Positions 12,751 to 23,671 of a stretch of 64,000 nt of DNA are shown one piece after another (within the stretch, counting starts at the first letter, position 1; every line of letters starts with the position of its first letter). The notes below the pieces were generated by a model that searched no databases, was not told the origin of the DNA, and worked only from the letters and a program-made list of their open reading frames with translations. The position numbers and the translations under genes were made by a program. The stretch comes from Parietaria judaica (taxonomy: Eukaryota > Streptophyta > Magnoliopsida > Rosales > Urticaceae), in NCBI GenBank assembly GCA_954871525.1, contig OX940860.1, positions 29,234,001-29,298,000 on the forward strand. The letters are read 5' to 3'.

Positions 12751-13213
12751 GATCGATGGAATGATTCAAAATTGGTAATTAAATTCCTAAATTTGTGCAT
12801 AATTAATTAAGCTTGATTTGTGCTGATTTTTTTAATTAATTACGAAAATTGTAATATAAAATGATTAATTTAAGGGTATTACCGGAATAAAAAATATTAT
12901 TAAAATGCCACCTCATGTTAATTGGCTAGTTTACAAAATTAACCAAAGTTTGGCTATTTTGCTAAACCTATGTTTCAAATTGGCTATTTGGTGCAATTAC
13001 TCTAATAATAATAATTAAAGGAATAAAACGAGTAAAATGTATTTCATTTTTAGAAGAAAAATACTCAATGTCTCTACATTTTCGGCCTTTTTGGCCCAGT
13101 CTCAACTTCCAAAAACAAACCCAAACCGCAAAAGCCCACTTTTGTTGACCACAATTAGTTCCCGGCTTCAAAATATTTTTATCAACTAGAGTAGAACTTT
13201 GATAAATTAATAA

Positions 13214-14003
13214 GGGTTAATTGCGGCAATAATGCACAACCTTTGGTCAACAGGGGTTTCAGGTCCCCAACCTTTCAAAGTGTGAGCAAAAATACACAAC
13301 GTTTGTTGAATGTAAAATCCGTTGGTCCCTCCGTTAGGGATATGTTAAATTATAATGATGTGGCATCGTTAAACTGCCAAATGGACTGCCAACTTGTAAT
13401 ATTAATTACATAACTTAATTAATAAGAATAAATTAAATCAGATTTTAATTATGATTCAAAAAACAAATTATACTTTAAATTAAATAAATAGTTTTTACTC
13501 CCCCTAAAAATCTAACAGACTCTTCGTCGAACATGACTAAAATTTTGAAAAACGACGGATTATTAAACACGACTAAAATTTGCAAAGATTACATAACGAC
13601 AGTTTATTAGAAACGACTAAAATTTTGGAAAAACGACCGATTATTAAAAACAACTGTAATTTAAAAAACGACATAGTAAAGATGTGAATAATATTATTGA
13701 AGCACGAGTTTAAAAATAGGAGCTACGCGTTAAATAAGTATTGCTCATTAATTTAAAGTTTTAATTTATTTTTTGAATCATAATTAAAATATGATTTAAT
13801 TTATTCTTATTAATTAGGTTATGTAATTAATATTACAAGTTGGCAGTTTAACAATGCCATATCAGCAGAATTTAACATCCCTAACGGAAGGACCAACGGA
13901 TTTACATTCAACAAACGTTGTGTATTTTTGCCCACACTTTGAAAAGTTGGGGACCTAAAACCCCTATTGACCCAAGGTTGTGCATTATTGCCGCAATTAA
14001 CCC
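13214..14003. mobile_element. Non-autonomous Mutator-like palindrome element
   Basis: The element starts GGGTTAATTGCGGCAATAAT and ends with the exact reverse complement of that word. The inverted arms run for roughly 270 bases each with few mismatches, so most of the 790 bases is one imperfect palindrome. It is flanked by a perfect 9-bp duplication, AATTAATAA (13205-13213 and 14004-14012). The central loop (about 13510-13680) holds degenerate repeats of a unit containing ACGACTAAAATTT. It has no coding capacity. Confidence 0.88.
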
Positions 14004-14157
14004 AATTAATAACAATAATTTTGATTAAATAATAATTTTATTTAGTTCTTACTCGAGTCTAACTAGCTAAATTAATAATTCGTTAAAACTATAAGATAAT
14101 ATTTTTTATGAAATATATAGATCCCAACAAATAAATATTAAAAATTCATTATAAAAA

Positions 14158-15292
14158 GGGAAAATTACGGCAAAAATACACAACCTTTGGTCAACCTGTC
14201 TCCCGTGTACCAAACCCTTAAAACTGGCGGCAAAAATACCCAACGTGCGTTGACCGTGACTTTGGCATAAAACCGTTAATTTTTCCGTTAACATTTGCAA
14301 TGTGGCTGTTAGCGGCAAAAATACCCAAACTTTTTTTTTGAAAAAAAAAATTAATTTTTTTAATATACATATTATATTATCAAGTTATGACCAAAATATA
14401 CATATTATATTATCATAACTTGAGGATATATGCACTAAGAGTTTCACACATATATATACATATTATATAATATTGCTTTGAGATGCCATGCTATATATTT
14501 AGCTTGATCCCCAAAATGTCTTACGATCAAAGGTGTCGTTTTAGGATATTTAAAAAAAAAAACGGATACAGACCTGTCCGGCTCCGGGGAAAAAAATCCC
14601 GGACAGGTCCGGATTCGGATTATTATTATTATTTTTTTAGTTAAAAGTGTTTTATTTATTGTTTAGTCTCTAATACCGTTTTATCTGGGCCGTTGATCTT
14701 GATCATCCAACGGCCCAAAATTATAGGGCTTTAATTTTTTTTAAAAATAAATATTCGGATCCGGACATGTCCGAATATTTATTTATCCGGATCCGTGTTT
14801 TTCCAAACCCGGATATGTCCGGGTCCGGATTTTTTAATTATTTTTTTAAATCCGTATTAAATATCTAATAGATATTTTGGGGACTAATTAAGATAGTCAA
14901 ATGTAATAAAAACAATATGATTAAGTTTTTGTTTAAAGTTTGACTGTCAACCTTAAATTAACTATGTAATTGTTTTATTCATGATTAGGTTTAGTCAATT
15001 GATGTTTTGACTAACTTTTTTGTTATTCTATGTATTTGGAATTCAAGTATTTATCACTAATCAAGTAAAGAAAAAAAATATAAATTAAAAAAAATTCAAA
15101 AAAAAAAATCAAAAAAAGAGTTTGGGTATTTTTTACGCTAACGGCCACATTGCGAATGTTAACGGAAAAATTAACGGTTTTATGCCAAAGTCACGGTCAA
15201 CGCACGTTGGGTATTTTTGCCGACAGTTTTAAAGGTTGGGTACACGGGAGGCAGGTTGACCAAAGGTTTGGTATTTTTGCCGTAATTTTCCC
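14158..15292. mobile_element. Non-autonomous Mutator-like element with a nested insert
   Basis: Inverted termini of about 185 bases begin GGGAAAATTACGGCAAAAAT and close with the near-perfect reverse complement. A perfect 9-bp duplication, TTATAAAAA, flanks it (14149-14157 and 15293-15301). The terminal words GCGGCAAAAATACCCAACGT and TTGGTCAACC relate it to the elements at 13214 and 22467. A smaller inverted-repeat element sits inside. The small open frames in the two termini are mirror translations of the same repeat. Confidence 0.88.
14509..14882. mobile_element. Nested hAT-like insert
   Basis: The ends CCCCAAAATGTCTTA and its near inverted copy at 14868-14882 enclose many CCGGAC/GTCCGG words. 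Dense subterminal motif repeats of this sort are typical of Ac-like hAT elements. I see no clear 8-bp duplication, so the class is tentative. Confidence 0.5.
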
Positions 15293-15551
15293 TTATAAAA
15301 ATAATAATATTACATATATAATTATAAAATCACTCTAAATAAAATATAACATCGTATAATAAGTACTTATAAAAATCATCTTAAATAAAAGATAAAATTG
15401 TATAACTAACGATGTAATATTTTTAAAATATGATTCTGAAGCCTTCAAAATTATATTTGGTGCCTTCAAATATATATTTGGTGTCATTTCGTGGTGGTTA
15501 TACATATATTCGGTCACATACAAAATTATATTGGCTATCAATTCTGAAGCC

Positions 15552-16400
15552 TTCAAACTTACCTTTTTATCTTTATTTAGTCATTTACTTTGTAAAATGT
15601 AGGGCTGAAACCGGGTCCAAAACCCGATTTTTTTTTTTAAAAAAAAAACCGGAACCCGGACCCGGATTTCCGGGTTTTCAATTTTCAAACCCGAAACCGG
15701 TTTTTTAAAGAGAAAACCCAGAAATCCGGGTTCGGGTAATTACCCGGTTTTAAAACCCGAACCCGAAAAAATAACTAAAAAAAAAACAGAAACAAACAAT
15801 TTAAAGACATAAAAATAATAAAAACAGGTTTAAACATAAAAATAAATTATAAATATATTTTTTATTTTTTATCAGACTACTAATTTTAAAAATTATAAAT
15901 ATAAATTAAATATTTAATTAAAAAACCGGGTTTTAGTAACCTACTAACCGGGTTCCGGGTTTTATAACTCAAACCCCGGAACCCGGAACCGGTTTATTCC
16001 GGTTGCGGGTTTTGAAAAATTCGGTTTCGGTTTAACCCGGTTTTAATTCGGTTTCGGTTTTTTAAAATCGGATTCGGTCCGGTTTCGGTTTAAAACCCGC
16101 ATTTTCGGGTTTTATGCACAACCCTAGTAAAATGGTACTATGACACCGTCAACCTTGTAATTTTGTCTATACAAACTTACCTTTTTATCTTTATTTAGTC
16201 CTTTACTTTGTAAAATGGTCCTATGACACCGTCAACCTTGTAATTTTGTCTATACAAACTTACCTTTTTTTATCTTTATTTAGTCCTTTACTTTGTAAAA
16301 TGGTCCTATGACACTGTCAACCTTGTAATTTTGTCTATATTTTGATAGATTTTTGTTACTCTTTTTACGGAATATTATAAGGTAATTTTGTCTATATTTT
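15552..16400. repeat. Tandem repeat of an ~84-base unit, split by a hAT element
   Basis: Copies start at about 15554, 16171 and 16254 with the word ACAAACTTACCTTTTT or its close variant and continue TTTACTTTGTAAAATGG, then GACACCGTCAACCTTGTAA. The first copy is split by the hAT element. A separate ~55-base duplication (TTTTGTCTATATTTTGATAG) follows at about 16330-16430. Confidence 0.85.
15600..16126. mobile_element. Non-autonomous hAT element
   Basis: Ends are TAGGGCTG and CAACCCTA, flanked by a perfect 8-bp duplication GTAAAATG (15592-15599 and 16127-16134). The interior is crowded with AACCCGG/CCGGGTT/CGGTTTCGG words, like the subterminal motif arrays of Ac-type elements. It carries no transposase. 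The host site is one unit of a tandem repeat, whose other copies show the empty site. Confidence 0.9.
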
Positions 16401-16429
16401 GATAGATTTTTGTTACTCTTTTTACGGAA

Positions 16430-16540
16430 TAATATTTTTTATGTTGGTACTCCTGGGGCCAAATAAAAAACGAAATGTAAAATATAAATTTTGAAATTTT
16501 ATTTGGCTCAAAAGGTACCAACACAAAAAATATTCTTACA
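16430..16540. repeat. Inverted repeat
   Basis: The left arm ATGTTGGTACTCCTGGGGCC followed by AAATAAAA pairs with a right arm ending near 16530 (TTTGGCTCAAAAGGTACCAA). This may be a small foldback element. Confidence 0.7.
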
Positions 16541-17002
16541 TAAAACAAAAAAAACGAAAGATGGACAAAATTACAAAATTAGTGGTGTTATATTGTCATT
16601 TTAAAATAATTAGTCTTCAACTCATTTATACACATTTAAGCTTAAAATAGAACCCAAATGAAGATCAAACAACTTCATCAAAATCACAAACCAGTGCTTT
16701 AATTCATAAGTACTATATATTATAAAAACAGTGACTATAAATATAATCAATTAAAATTACAAAGTAATAACAGATAAAAAGATTTTACCCATTTCCCTTG
16801 TAGTGCAAGCAACAACAGAATAGGGAAGGCTCAATGAGAAAGCACATTTTTGCTTCTCAATAATACCTTTCAATAATAATAATGAGTCTTATTGATCACT
16901 CTCTTTATACCCCCTTCTATTTTCATTTCAATTGAATTCAAGAGTATTCAATATTGATCATCTAGCTAGATATATAATATATTATAACCACTTTCACGGA
17001 GC

Positions 17003-20000
17003 TCATCGGAAAACGAGATGGTGGCAAGAGTTGTCGCAAGGGTACGGACAATCAACAGACTTCACGGCTGCCCGGTCAAAGTACCAGTCGCCGACGGCAA
17101 GAGCGATCGGCTGCACATCAACAATCATAGGGAAGTTTATCATCTCGATCAAAGAATTCCGGGCTGTCGGATTTCAAAATCCGAGATCGAATTTTCGATT
17201 ACGTAGTTTTAGAACCTTAAAAAATAATTTGGGGCTCAAACACGGTATCAAAATCAGAGTTTTTGCTAAGTTTGAAACCAAAATAGACTTTTCAATTTTG
17301 TAGTTTTAAAGCCCGAAACCAGAATTTAGTTTTTTTTTCTTCTTCTTCAAAGCGGCTTAACCGCAAGTAAAGGTTATGTATAATCGGAAGAAAAAAAATG
17401 TTCGGGGGAAATGATGTTACTCGTGACACAAAAAAAGGGTCAAAACCGGAATGGACAAGAAAGACAACTACGCCCACCTTGTTGTGAAGAACCGGAGAAT
17501 CATCAGCAAACCATGTGTCCTGTCTCTCGGTTTGGCAGTGGGCAAAACAAGAGTTTATGAACAGCCCGTTTTGGCGGGACTGTGCGAATTGCTTGACGAC
17601 ATTCAGCATTTGATTCCTAAATCCTGTTTTTGACCAAAAAAAAAAAAGGAAAACTAAGTAATTTCGTACATCAGTTTTGGTCACAATGCACTATTATTGT
17701 AGCGTAAAAGATGAAATTACCCTGTAGAAACGCAAGCTGCGACGAAGAACATTTCGCATGGTTTAATCTGCAATCATGCCAATAGCCGTGCGGGTCTGCC
17801 GAGGGTGGAGCTAAACTAGATTGAATCTGATAATACAAAGAAAGCAAGATCAAGAGAAAATTTATGATCAATCCTTTCAAGTGCTAATGGGCATTCTGAT
17901 AAGACCCGAGCCAATAATTGCGGTGGGAATTAACCGAAGAAATGAATTCCCAATTATTTTAGTAAATATATAGAACCGAATCACAGGCATAACCTCAGTT
18001 CCTTATAGGACACAATCCGAGCTCTCCCTAAAGACGTGACAATATGCCAAAACTCACATGCCATCTTCCCTTAGGATAGGCACCTAATATAAAGATTATG
18101 AAATCCTAATACCGAGTTATTACAAACTACCAAAAACACCCCCAATAAGTTGACTTAAATAACCCAAAATGCCCTTACTAACCTAGTAAGACACAACACA
18201 TTCATTGTTGAGTTTTTTTTTTTTCTCTTTCTAAAATAGGGTACCCGGATAACGTACCTGCCACGAATCATAGGCAGCATTCAGAATAAATAGCGGCGTC
18301 TTGATGCTGGAAATCAAATTTTGCGGGAAAAAACACTGAACAAGAGCGCAAGGAAAAAAAAGTGTAAGAAACAAAAGCAAGCATGAGTTACGGTAAAAAC
18401 GGGGCCGAAATTTCCCTCTTTTTTATTAAATTATAAGGTAGTTACCGAAGTTGGATCGAGGTGGTTCGTACAGATCCGGGGAAGACTCTTCTGTACTCCC
18501 TACAATTATCGATACAATATAGTGTAAAGCATCATATATACACATACATCATACACTGATATGTAAGGAGTATCTATCTATACATGCATGTCTAAATAAG
18601 AGTGTATATGAATAAATACACACTACACTGATAAGTAAGGAGTACATACATATCATACACTGATAACTTATAAGTACTAAATACTAATATACATATACAT
18701 ATATACACTGACATGTAGAAATTTACATATATACATTATACACCAATCCACTGGCAAATAAATTTTTTTGGTGATGCTTGTATATCATATAGTATATGTA
18801 TATACAATGACATGTAGAGAGTATATATATACATATACATACCGACAAGTTAGTCCGATTCAAATGAAGGTCTACTCAGGCAAAGACAAGAATATTCTAA
18901 CAACGGTAATTAGAAACTTCAATAATTCAAGAACAATACCTGAAGTCCTACCACACCACTATAAAGATTTCTCAACGTTCGGCCACCGGACACATCGGAC
19001 CTGAATTTGCATAAAGGATCGTCAATAAAACTAAATAATCTCATAAAAATAAATTTCAAAAAAGAAAGAATCAATACTTACGAATCGAGAAACAACCCAG
19101 CGTCACTGAGGCACTTCAATTTGGTTGTTCTCGGAAGAAAATTCCGAAAGTCGTCACAATGGAGAATAGAAGCCAAGCCACCAGCTGAACATCCCGATAG
19201 GAGAGCCTGAACCGCAAAGTTGTAAGGATTTCCGAAAATAAAGGATATGATAAAGAGTTCAAAGGGCGATGTAAAAGTGATTAAATTACTAAACCTGATG
19301 AGCATACCGCATTCCCTTCTCCATCAGATCTTCCATTGCGGTCCACCATATACGCTCGCCTCTAAACTGCAAATCTCCGTCCTAAAAAAACAACATTGGA
19401 AGAGTAAAAAAATATTTATAAGACGATTATGTTAAATTTCGGGGTACAAAATGTGATACAAACCTTGTGCGCCGTGTCTCCGGTGAAAGAGGCACCGTCA
19501 CAATACCGGAGTTTTATTCTATTCCAGTTGTAGAAGTCTGAAAACAACGGACAATATGGGATACAGAGTCAAACGATTGAACAGATTATATGTGGTGGTC
19601 GAGTTTTGAAATTGAAACAAACCGGGATTTTCTTCAGCTTTGTCACTGAGAATTCCGACAAACGGTATAACTTTCTCCATGTAATTCGACGATCCTCGCC
19701 TCGTCGTTTTGCGGTAGACGCAATTCCTAACGCTATTGCACCAGCCGCCACCCTGTCACACAATGTCATTACAAATCAATTTTCTATTTTAATATCTCAT
19801 ATGCAAATTCGAATAATCGTTTCTTTTTTTCTTTTTTTTTTTAAATCGATACAGAAACCGAGCTCTATAAGGAGATACTAACCTACATCACTGTCGTTAA
19901 AGCTTGGGATTCTGTCACATGATAATCATATATGTTCCACATGTGATTATGTTGTTAGACTTTATTTATATTTATTTAACTATGCAATTAAGTGTTTTCA

Positions 20001-21554
20001 CCAAGTACTGGCATTTTACGATAAATACAGGATAAGAGTTTTTAGGTTTAGCCGTCATGTTTGATTAATTTCCTATTAAACATCATTGGGAGGGTTTCTT
20101 GGTCTAATTCCCTAGCTAGAGACCGGGGTTACATTAATTCATAAAGAATTTTCTCGTTTCTCTTCTATTATCTATCCCGGTCCTATCAAATTATCAACCC
20201 TTTTACATGCCTTGGAACACCCAAAAATTGCCTAGTTATCACCTATACTTATCCTGAATCTAAACATATAATTACAGACCAGACATATCATATATTATAT
20301 TCATAGCATCATGCAATATTTGTGTGTTCATTATAAGTGAAAGTTTGTTGTGATATTAGTCCTTCTACATTCTAACCACAAACCTCCAATTGAATGAGCC
20401 AGTTATTGGCTCCCGATCCGTAACCGCGATGCCAATGGTAACCCGGCAACGTTCCATCCAAACATACTGTCGAAAATGAAACACAGAAACAAGAATCAAC
20501 CTACATTCATGCCATCGAACCCAACAAATTTCTCAAAGCTTAAATCGATATAGAAATCGTTATTCACCGATATGAACCCGATAAACGAGGTCTACGACTT
20601 GAAACGGATGAATATATAACTTGAGAGGTAAAAGATAATCAATTTACAATCACGCCATCAAAACGATCCATATGAACAATTTTAATTAACCTATTGTTAC
20701 CAAATAAAACAAGATCTCAAAATTGAATCACATATAGTTATATATATATATATATAATATATAGCGTAGAGTGTCAAACAGGTTTATTTTTATGCATATG
20801 ATGAACAAAAGAAACAACAAACATGAAAACAAAACACAAAACATAGAACAAAGATTAATGAATATAAAATTGAAAGATCACGCACTTAAAGATTCCTTGT
20901 CTAAATCCGATTTGATTGTTAAAAAACACCCCCATTAACATTCTTTCAGATTTAGCCATAAGCCCAAGCCCCCAAACAAATATTATATATATATATATGT
21001 GTAAAAATTGATTTATGTATACACTAAACAAGATTGATTTATGAATGAGCCAAAGTTTTAACATTTTCATATATATAATAATAATAAAAAAAGAAAGATA
21101 AAGTAATAGAAAATTGAAAGATCACCCACATGAACAATCCTAAATCTGAATCAGATTTGACTATTAAAATACCCCCATTAACATTCTTTCAGCCACAAAT
21201 AATCTAACAATAATTTTTCTCTTCATTAACGAATATAAAAAAATTCATATACTAACTAAATAAGATTGATTTATAACTCAGATTTGACTATTAAAAAAAC
21301 CCATCAACATTCTCTGTTTTTTCAAGAAATAAATAATAAAAAACGGTACCAGCTCCTTTGGAATCAGCTCCATGAATGAGAGTGAGACCGACCATGAGAG
21401 CATTGTTGGCGACAGCCTTGGAAGCTCCATAGCCAAAACCTCCATGCATCAACGAAATCTCGGTTTCGTTGAGACTGTTCTCCGCAAACCCATCGACCAA
21501 AATCGTCACCCCAATGAAGAAAGCCACACCAACCCACGAAAGCTTCTTCTTCAT
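17003..21554 (-). CDS. PAE: Pectin acetylesterase (Notum-like carboxylesterase)
   Basis: Twelve exons join in frame: 21554-21350, 20466-20384, 19752-19623, 19537-19464, 19381-19295, 19206-19082, 19000-18940, 18499-18446, 18335-18258, 17826-17721, 17623-17478 and 17110-17003. The product is 418 residues, near the plant family norm of about 400. It has a hydrophobic N-terminus (residues 6-24, signal peptide or anchor). Family landmarks are [22 protein letters not shown], the nucleophile motif [15 protein letters not shown] with the likely Asp, and [10 protein letters not shown] with the likely His. The last exon has the Cys-rich ending CPYPCDNSC. Family members remove acetyl groups from pectin in the cell wall. 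The N-terminus before [10 protein letters not shown] is slightly longer than in many homologues. All introns are GT-AG. Confidence 0.93.
20467..21349 (-). repeat. Local duplications in pectin acetylesterase intron 1
   Basis: The words GAAAGATCAC, TCAGATTTGACTATTAAAA and CCCCCATTAACATTCTTTCA recur at about 20870-20955 and 21115-21192, with a shorter third copy at about 21270-21317. They form a degenerate local direct repeat inside the large first intron. No inverted termini are apparent. Confidence 0.7.
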
Positions 21555-21689
21555 CTCTCTCTATCTCTGTGCAGCAGAGAGTTGTTGAACAATAAGTAAG
21601 TATGCAGCGAAAGAGTTTAAATTTGAGCCTGCAAATCTGTGCGAGTATTTAACGCTCGAAAAATGAAAGCTTGCAAATGCGTTGGAGGA

Positions 21690-21697
21690 TATTTATA
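21690..21697 (-). promoter_or_regulatory. Probable TATA box of the pectin acetylesterase gene
   Basis: On the minus strand TATAAATA lies about 135 bases upstream of the ATG at 21554, a normal distance for a plant promoter. A GA microsatellite lies just upstream of it. Confidence 0.55.
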
Positions 21698-21743
21698 AGA
21701 GAGGAGAGACATTCATGTGCGAAAGATGAGATCTTTTGCCATG

Positions 21744-21746
<3 letters not shown>

Positions 21747-21780
<34 letters not shown>
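21747..21780. repeat. (GA)n microsatellite upstream of the pectin acetylesterase gene
   Basis: About seventeen GA units; on the coding strand of the minus-strand gene this is a CT tract. Confidence 0.95.
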
Positions 21781-21784
<4 letters not shown>

Positions 21785-22466
21785 CTTGGAGATTGGAGCA
21801 GAGAAGAGTGTTTGCCGGGGCTTTTGAGATTTTATGACAGTGGTCAAGTTAAGAATCTCTCTTAATTCCCTATATATACATATTATATTATATGTAGTGA
21901 AAATTGTGCTGAAAGTACCAAACTTTAATGTTTGTTGCACTCAATACTTACGAGTCTAAATTTTTTGCAATAAATGGTAGATTTAGTATATAAGTTTTGA
22001 CGGGCCAAAAATAATATTAGAATTTAATTTATTTTTTTGGGAGGGTAAATTTGATTGGACCAAAGAGATAATTGCGGTAAAAGTATTTAAATTTTGATCA
22101 ATTGATGTGGCAAAAGTTAAAAGTGAAAAAATAGCGATAACAATCTTAAACTTAACAAATGTGAGGCAACACATTTTTTGGTCCAATTGTTTCCTTCGAT
22201 TTCAAATGAGAGAAGATGCCAGATAGTTCGATGAGCACATAAATATGTACTTTATGTATGATTTAATAACACAGTGCAAAAAAAAATAAAAAATTGATCA
22301 ATATCTGTAACAAAATAGACCAAAAAAAAAGTGTCGATTCTTATTTATTTACTTAGTGTACTTCAGCACTATTTTTTACTAAACTCTTGTTGCTTCCGTT
22401 CGTCTAATTTTGAGTACTTTTATCATTATTATCTCTTAATAATTTTGCCACAAAGCTCAATAAAAT
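21781..22466. other. AT-rich intergenic region
   Basis: No gene seen. Words such as ATTGCGGTAAAAGTATT at about 22072 look like worn copies of the Mutator-like terminal repeats nearby, but no complete element can be drawn. Confidence 0.45.
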
Positions 22467-23662
22467 GGATTAATTGCGGCAAAAATACCCAACCTTTGGT
22501 CAAATTCTCTGTTGTGTATACAACCTTCGTAAATGACGGCAAAAGTACCCAAACTTAGTATTTGGGAGTTGACCGAGAAAATCTATCTATGTGGCAACCA
22601 GCCTTTGCCACATGGCACTTGGCCGCCACGTGGCATGCCACGTAATTATTATTATTTTAAATAATTTTAAAAAAAAATATATTTTTTAAAATATTTTTAT
22701 TAAATTATTTAAAAAATATTATTTTAAATAAAAAACCTTTTAATTTTTTTAAAAAATAAAATTATTTTTCCATAATAACCAATAATGAATATTTAAATTT
22801 AAATATTCATTATTGATTTTTATTATTAAATATAATTATTCATTTTAGAAAAGTGGATCAAACGAAATAAATAAAGAAAAAAATCCCCGTTCACGGTTCA
22901 CTCAAGCTCCGCCTCCGATCCGGTTCACGGGTGAAACGAAATCGCTTAATATGTTTAATAATATAACCAATAATAATCATATGATTATTTAACGATATTT
23001 TTTTAAAATAATATATAAATAAAAAACATATTAAACAACTATTATTATTCTAAAATGCAAACACAATTAAATATCATGCAAACAAATAAAAATAATTCTT
23101 CATTAAATATAAATATGACTACTATTTTTTGTTTTTGAATAAGTGGTATGTTTTTAATTATGTCTTTACTTTTTAAACATTATGTATGAGTTTATTAGTT
23201 ATTATTATTAAACATATTAAACAATTTTATTCGACGCGTGAACCGGATCGGAAACGGAGTTCAAGTGAACCGTGAGCGGTGAAAATTACTTCATTCTACC
23301 TACTTTTATAAAAATAAATAATTATAACCAATAATTAATATTTAAATTTAAATATTTAATTATTTGTTATTATTGAAAAAATTATAAATAAAAATAAAAA
23401 TAAAAATAAAAATAATTATGTTTAAAAAATAAAATAAAAAATTATTTAAAAAATTATTTAAAAAATAATAATTACGTGGCATGCCACGTGGCAGCCAAGT
23501 GCCATGTGGCATGCCACGTGGCAAAGGCTGATTGCCACATAGATAGATATTCTCGGTCAACTCCCAAATGCTAAGTTTGGGTATTTTTGCCGCCATTTAC
23601 GGAGATTGTATACACAACAAAGAATTTGACCAAAGGTTGAGTATTTTTGCCGCAATTAACCC
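22467..23662. mobile_element. Non-autonomous Mutator-like palindrome element
   Basis: Starts GGATTAATTGCGGCAAAAAT and ends with its near-perfect reverse complement. A perfect 9-bp duplication CAATAAAAT flanks it (22458-22466 and 23663-23671). The arms contain CCACGTGGCATGCCACGT palindromes and, deeper inside, a second mirrored pair (GTTCACGGTTCACTCAAG at about 22889 and its complement near 23256-23273). Almost the whole 1.2 kb is therefore one imperfect inverted repeat. No coding capacity is present. Confidence 0.88.
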
Positions 23663-23671
23663 CAATAAAAT

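Larger units (their letters stand above)
11670..13002. mobile_element. Non-autonomous Mutator-like element (Pack-MULE)
   Basis: Inverted termini of roughly 95 bases bound this 1.33-kb element. The left inner arm is GCAAAATAGTCAAACTTTGG and the right arm is its imperfect reverse complement. It is flanked on both sides by TAATAATAA (11661-11669 and 13003-13011), a 9-bp duplication as expected for Mutator-like elements, although this word is low in complexity. Inside are an array of short ACGAATTAACGTAAATTA repeats (about 11966-12085), a GC-rich host-gene fragment (12130-12640) and a GA microsatellite. No transposase is present. The related element at 56922-57419 has similar inner terminal words. 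Confidence 0.82.
15302..17002. other. Repeat-rich region 3' of the pectin acetylesterase gene
   Basis: No host gene is visible. The region holds an ~84-base tandem repeat split by a hAT element, an inverted repeat at 16437-16540, and AT-rich sequence that is the 3' flank of the minus-strand gene ending at 17003. Confidence 0.6.

Noticed and set aside
12218..12764. Plus-strand open frames in the GC-rich part of the Pack-MULE
   Set aside because: They overlap the minus-strand KNL1-like frames and show only Arg/Pro-rich or Arg-Glu repeat translations.
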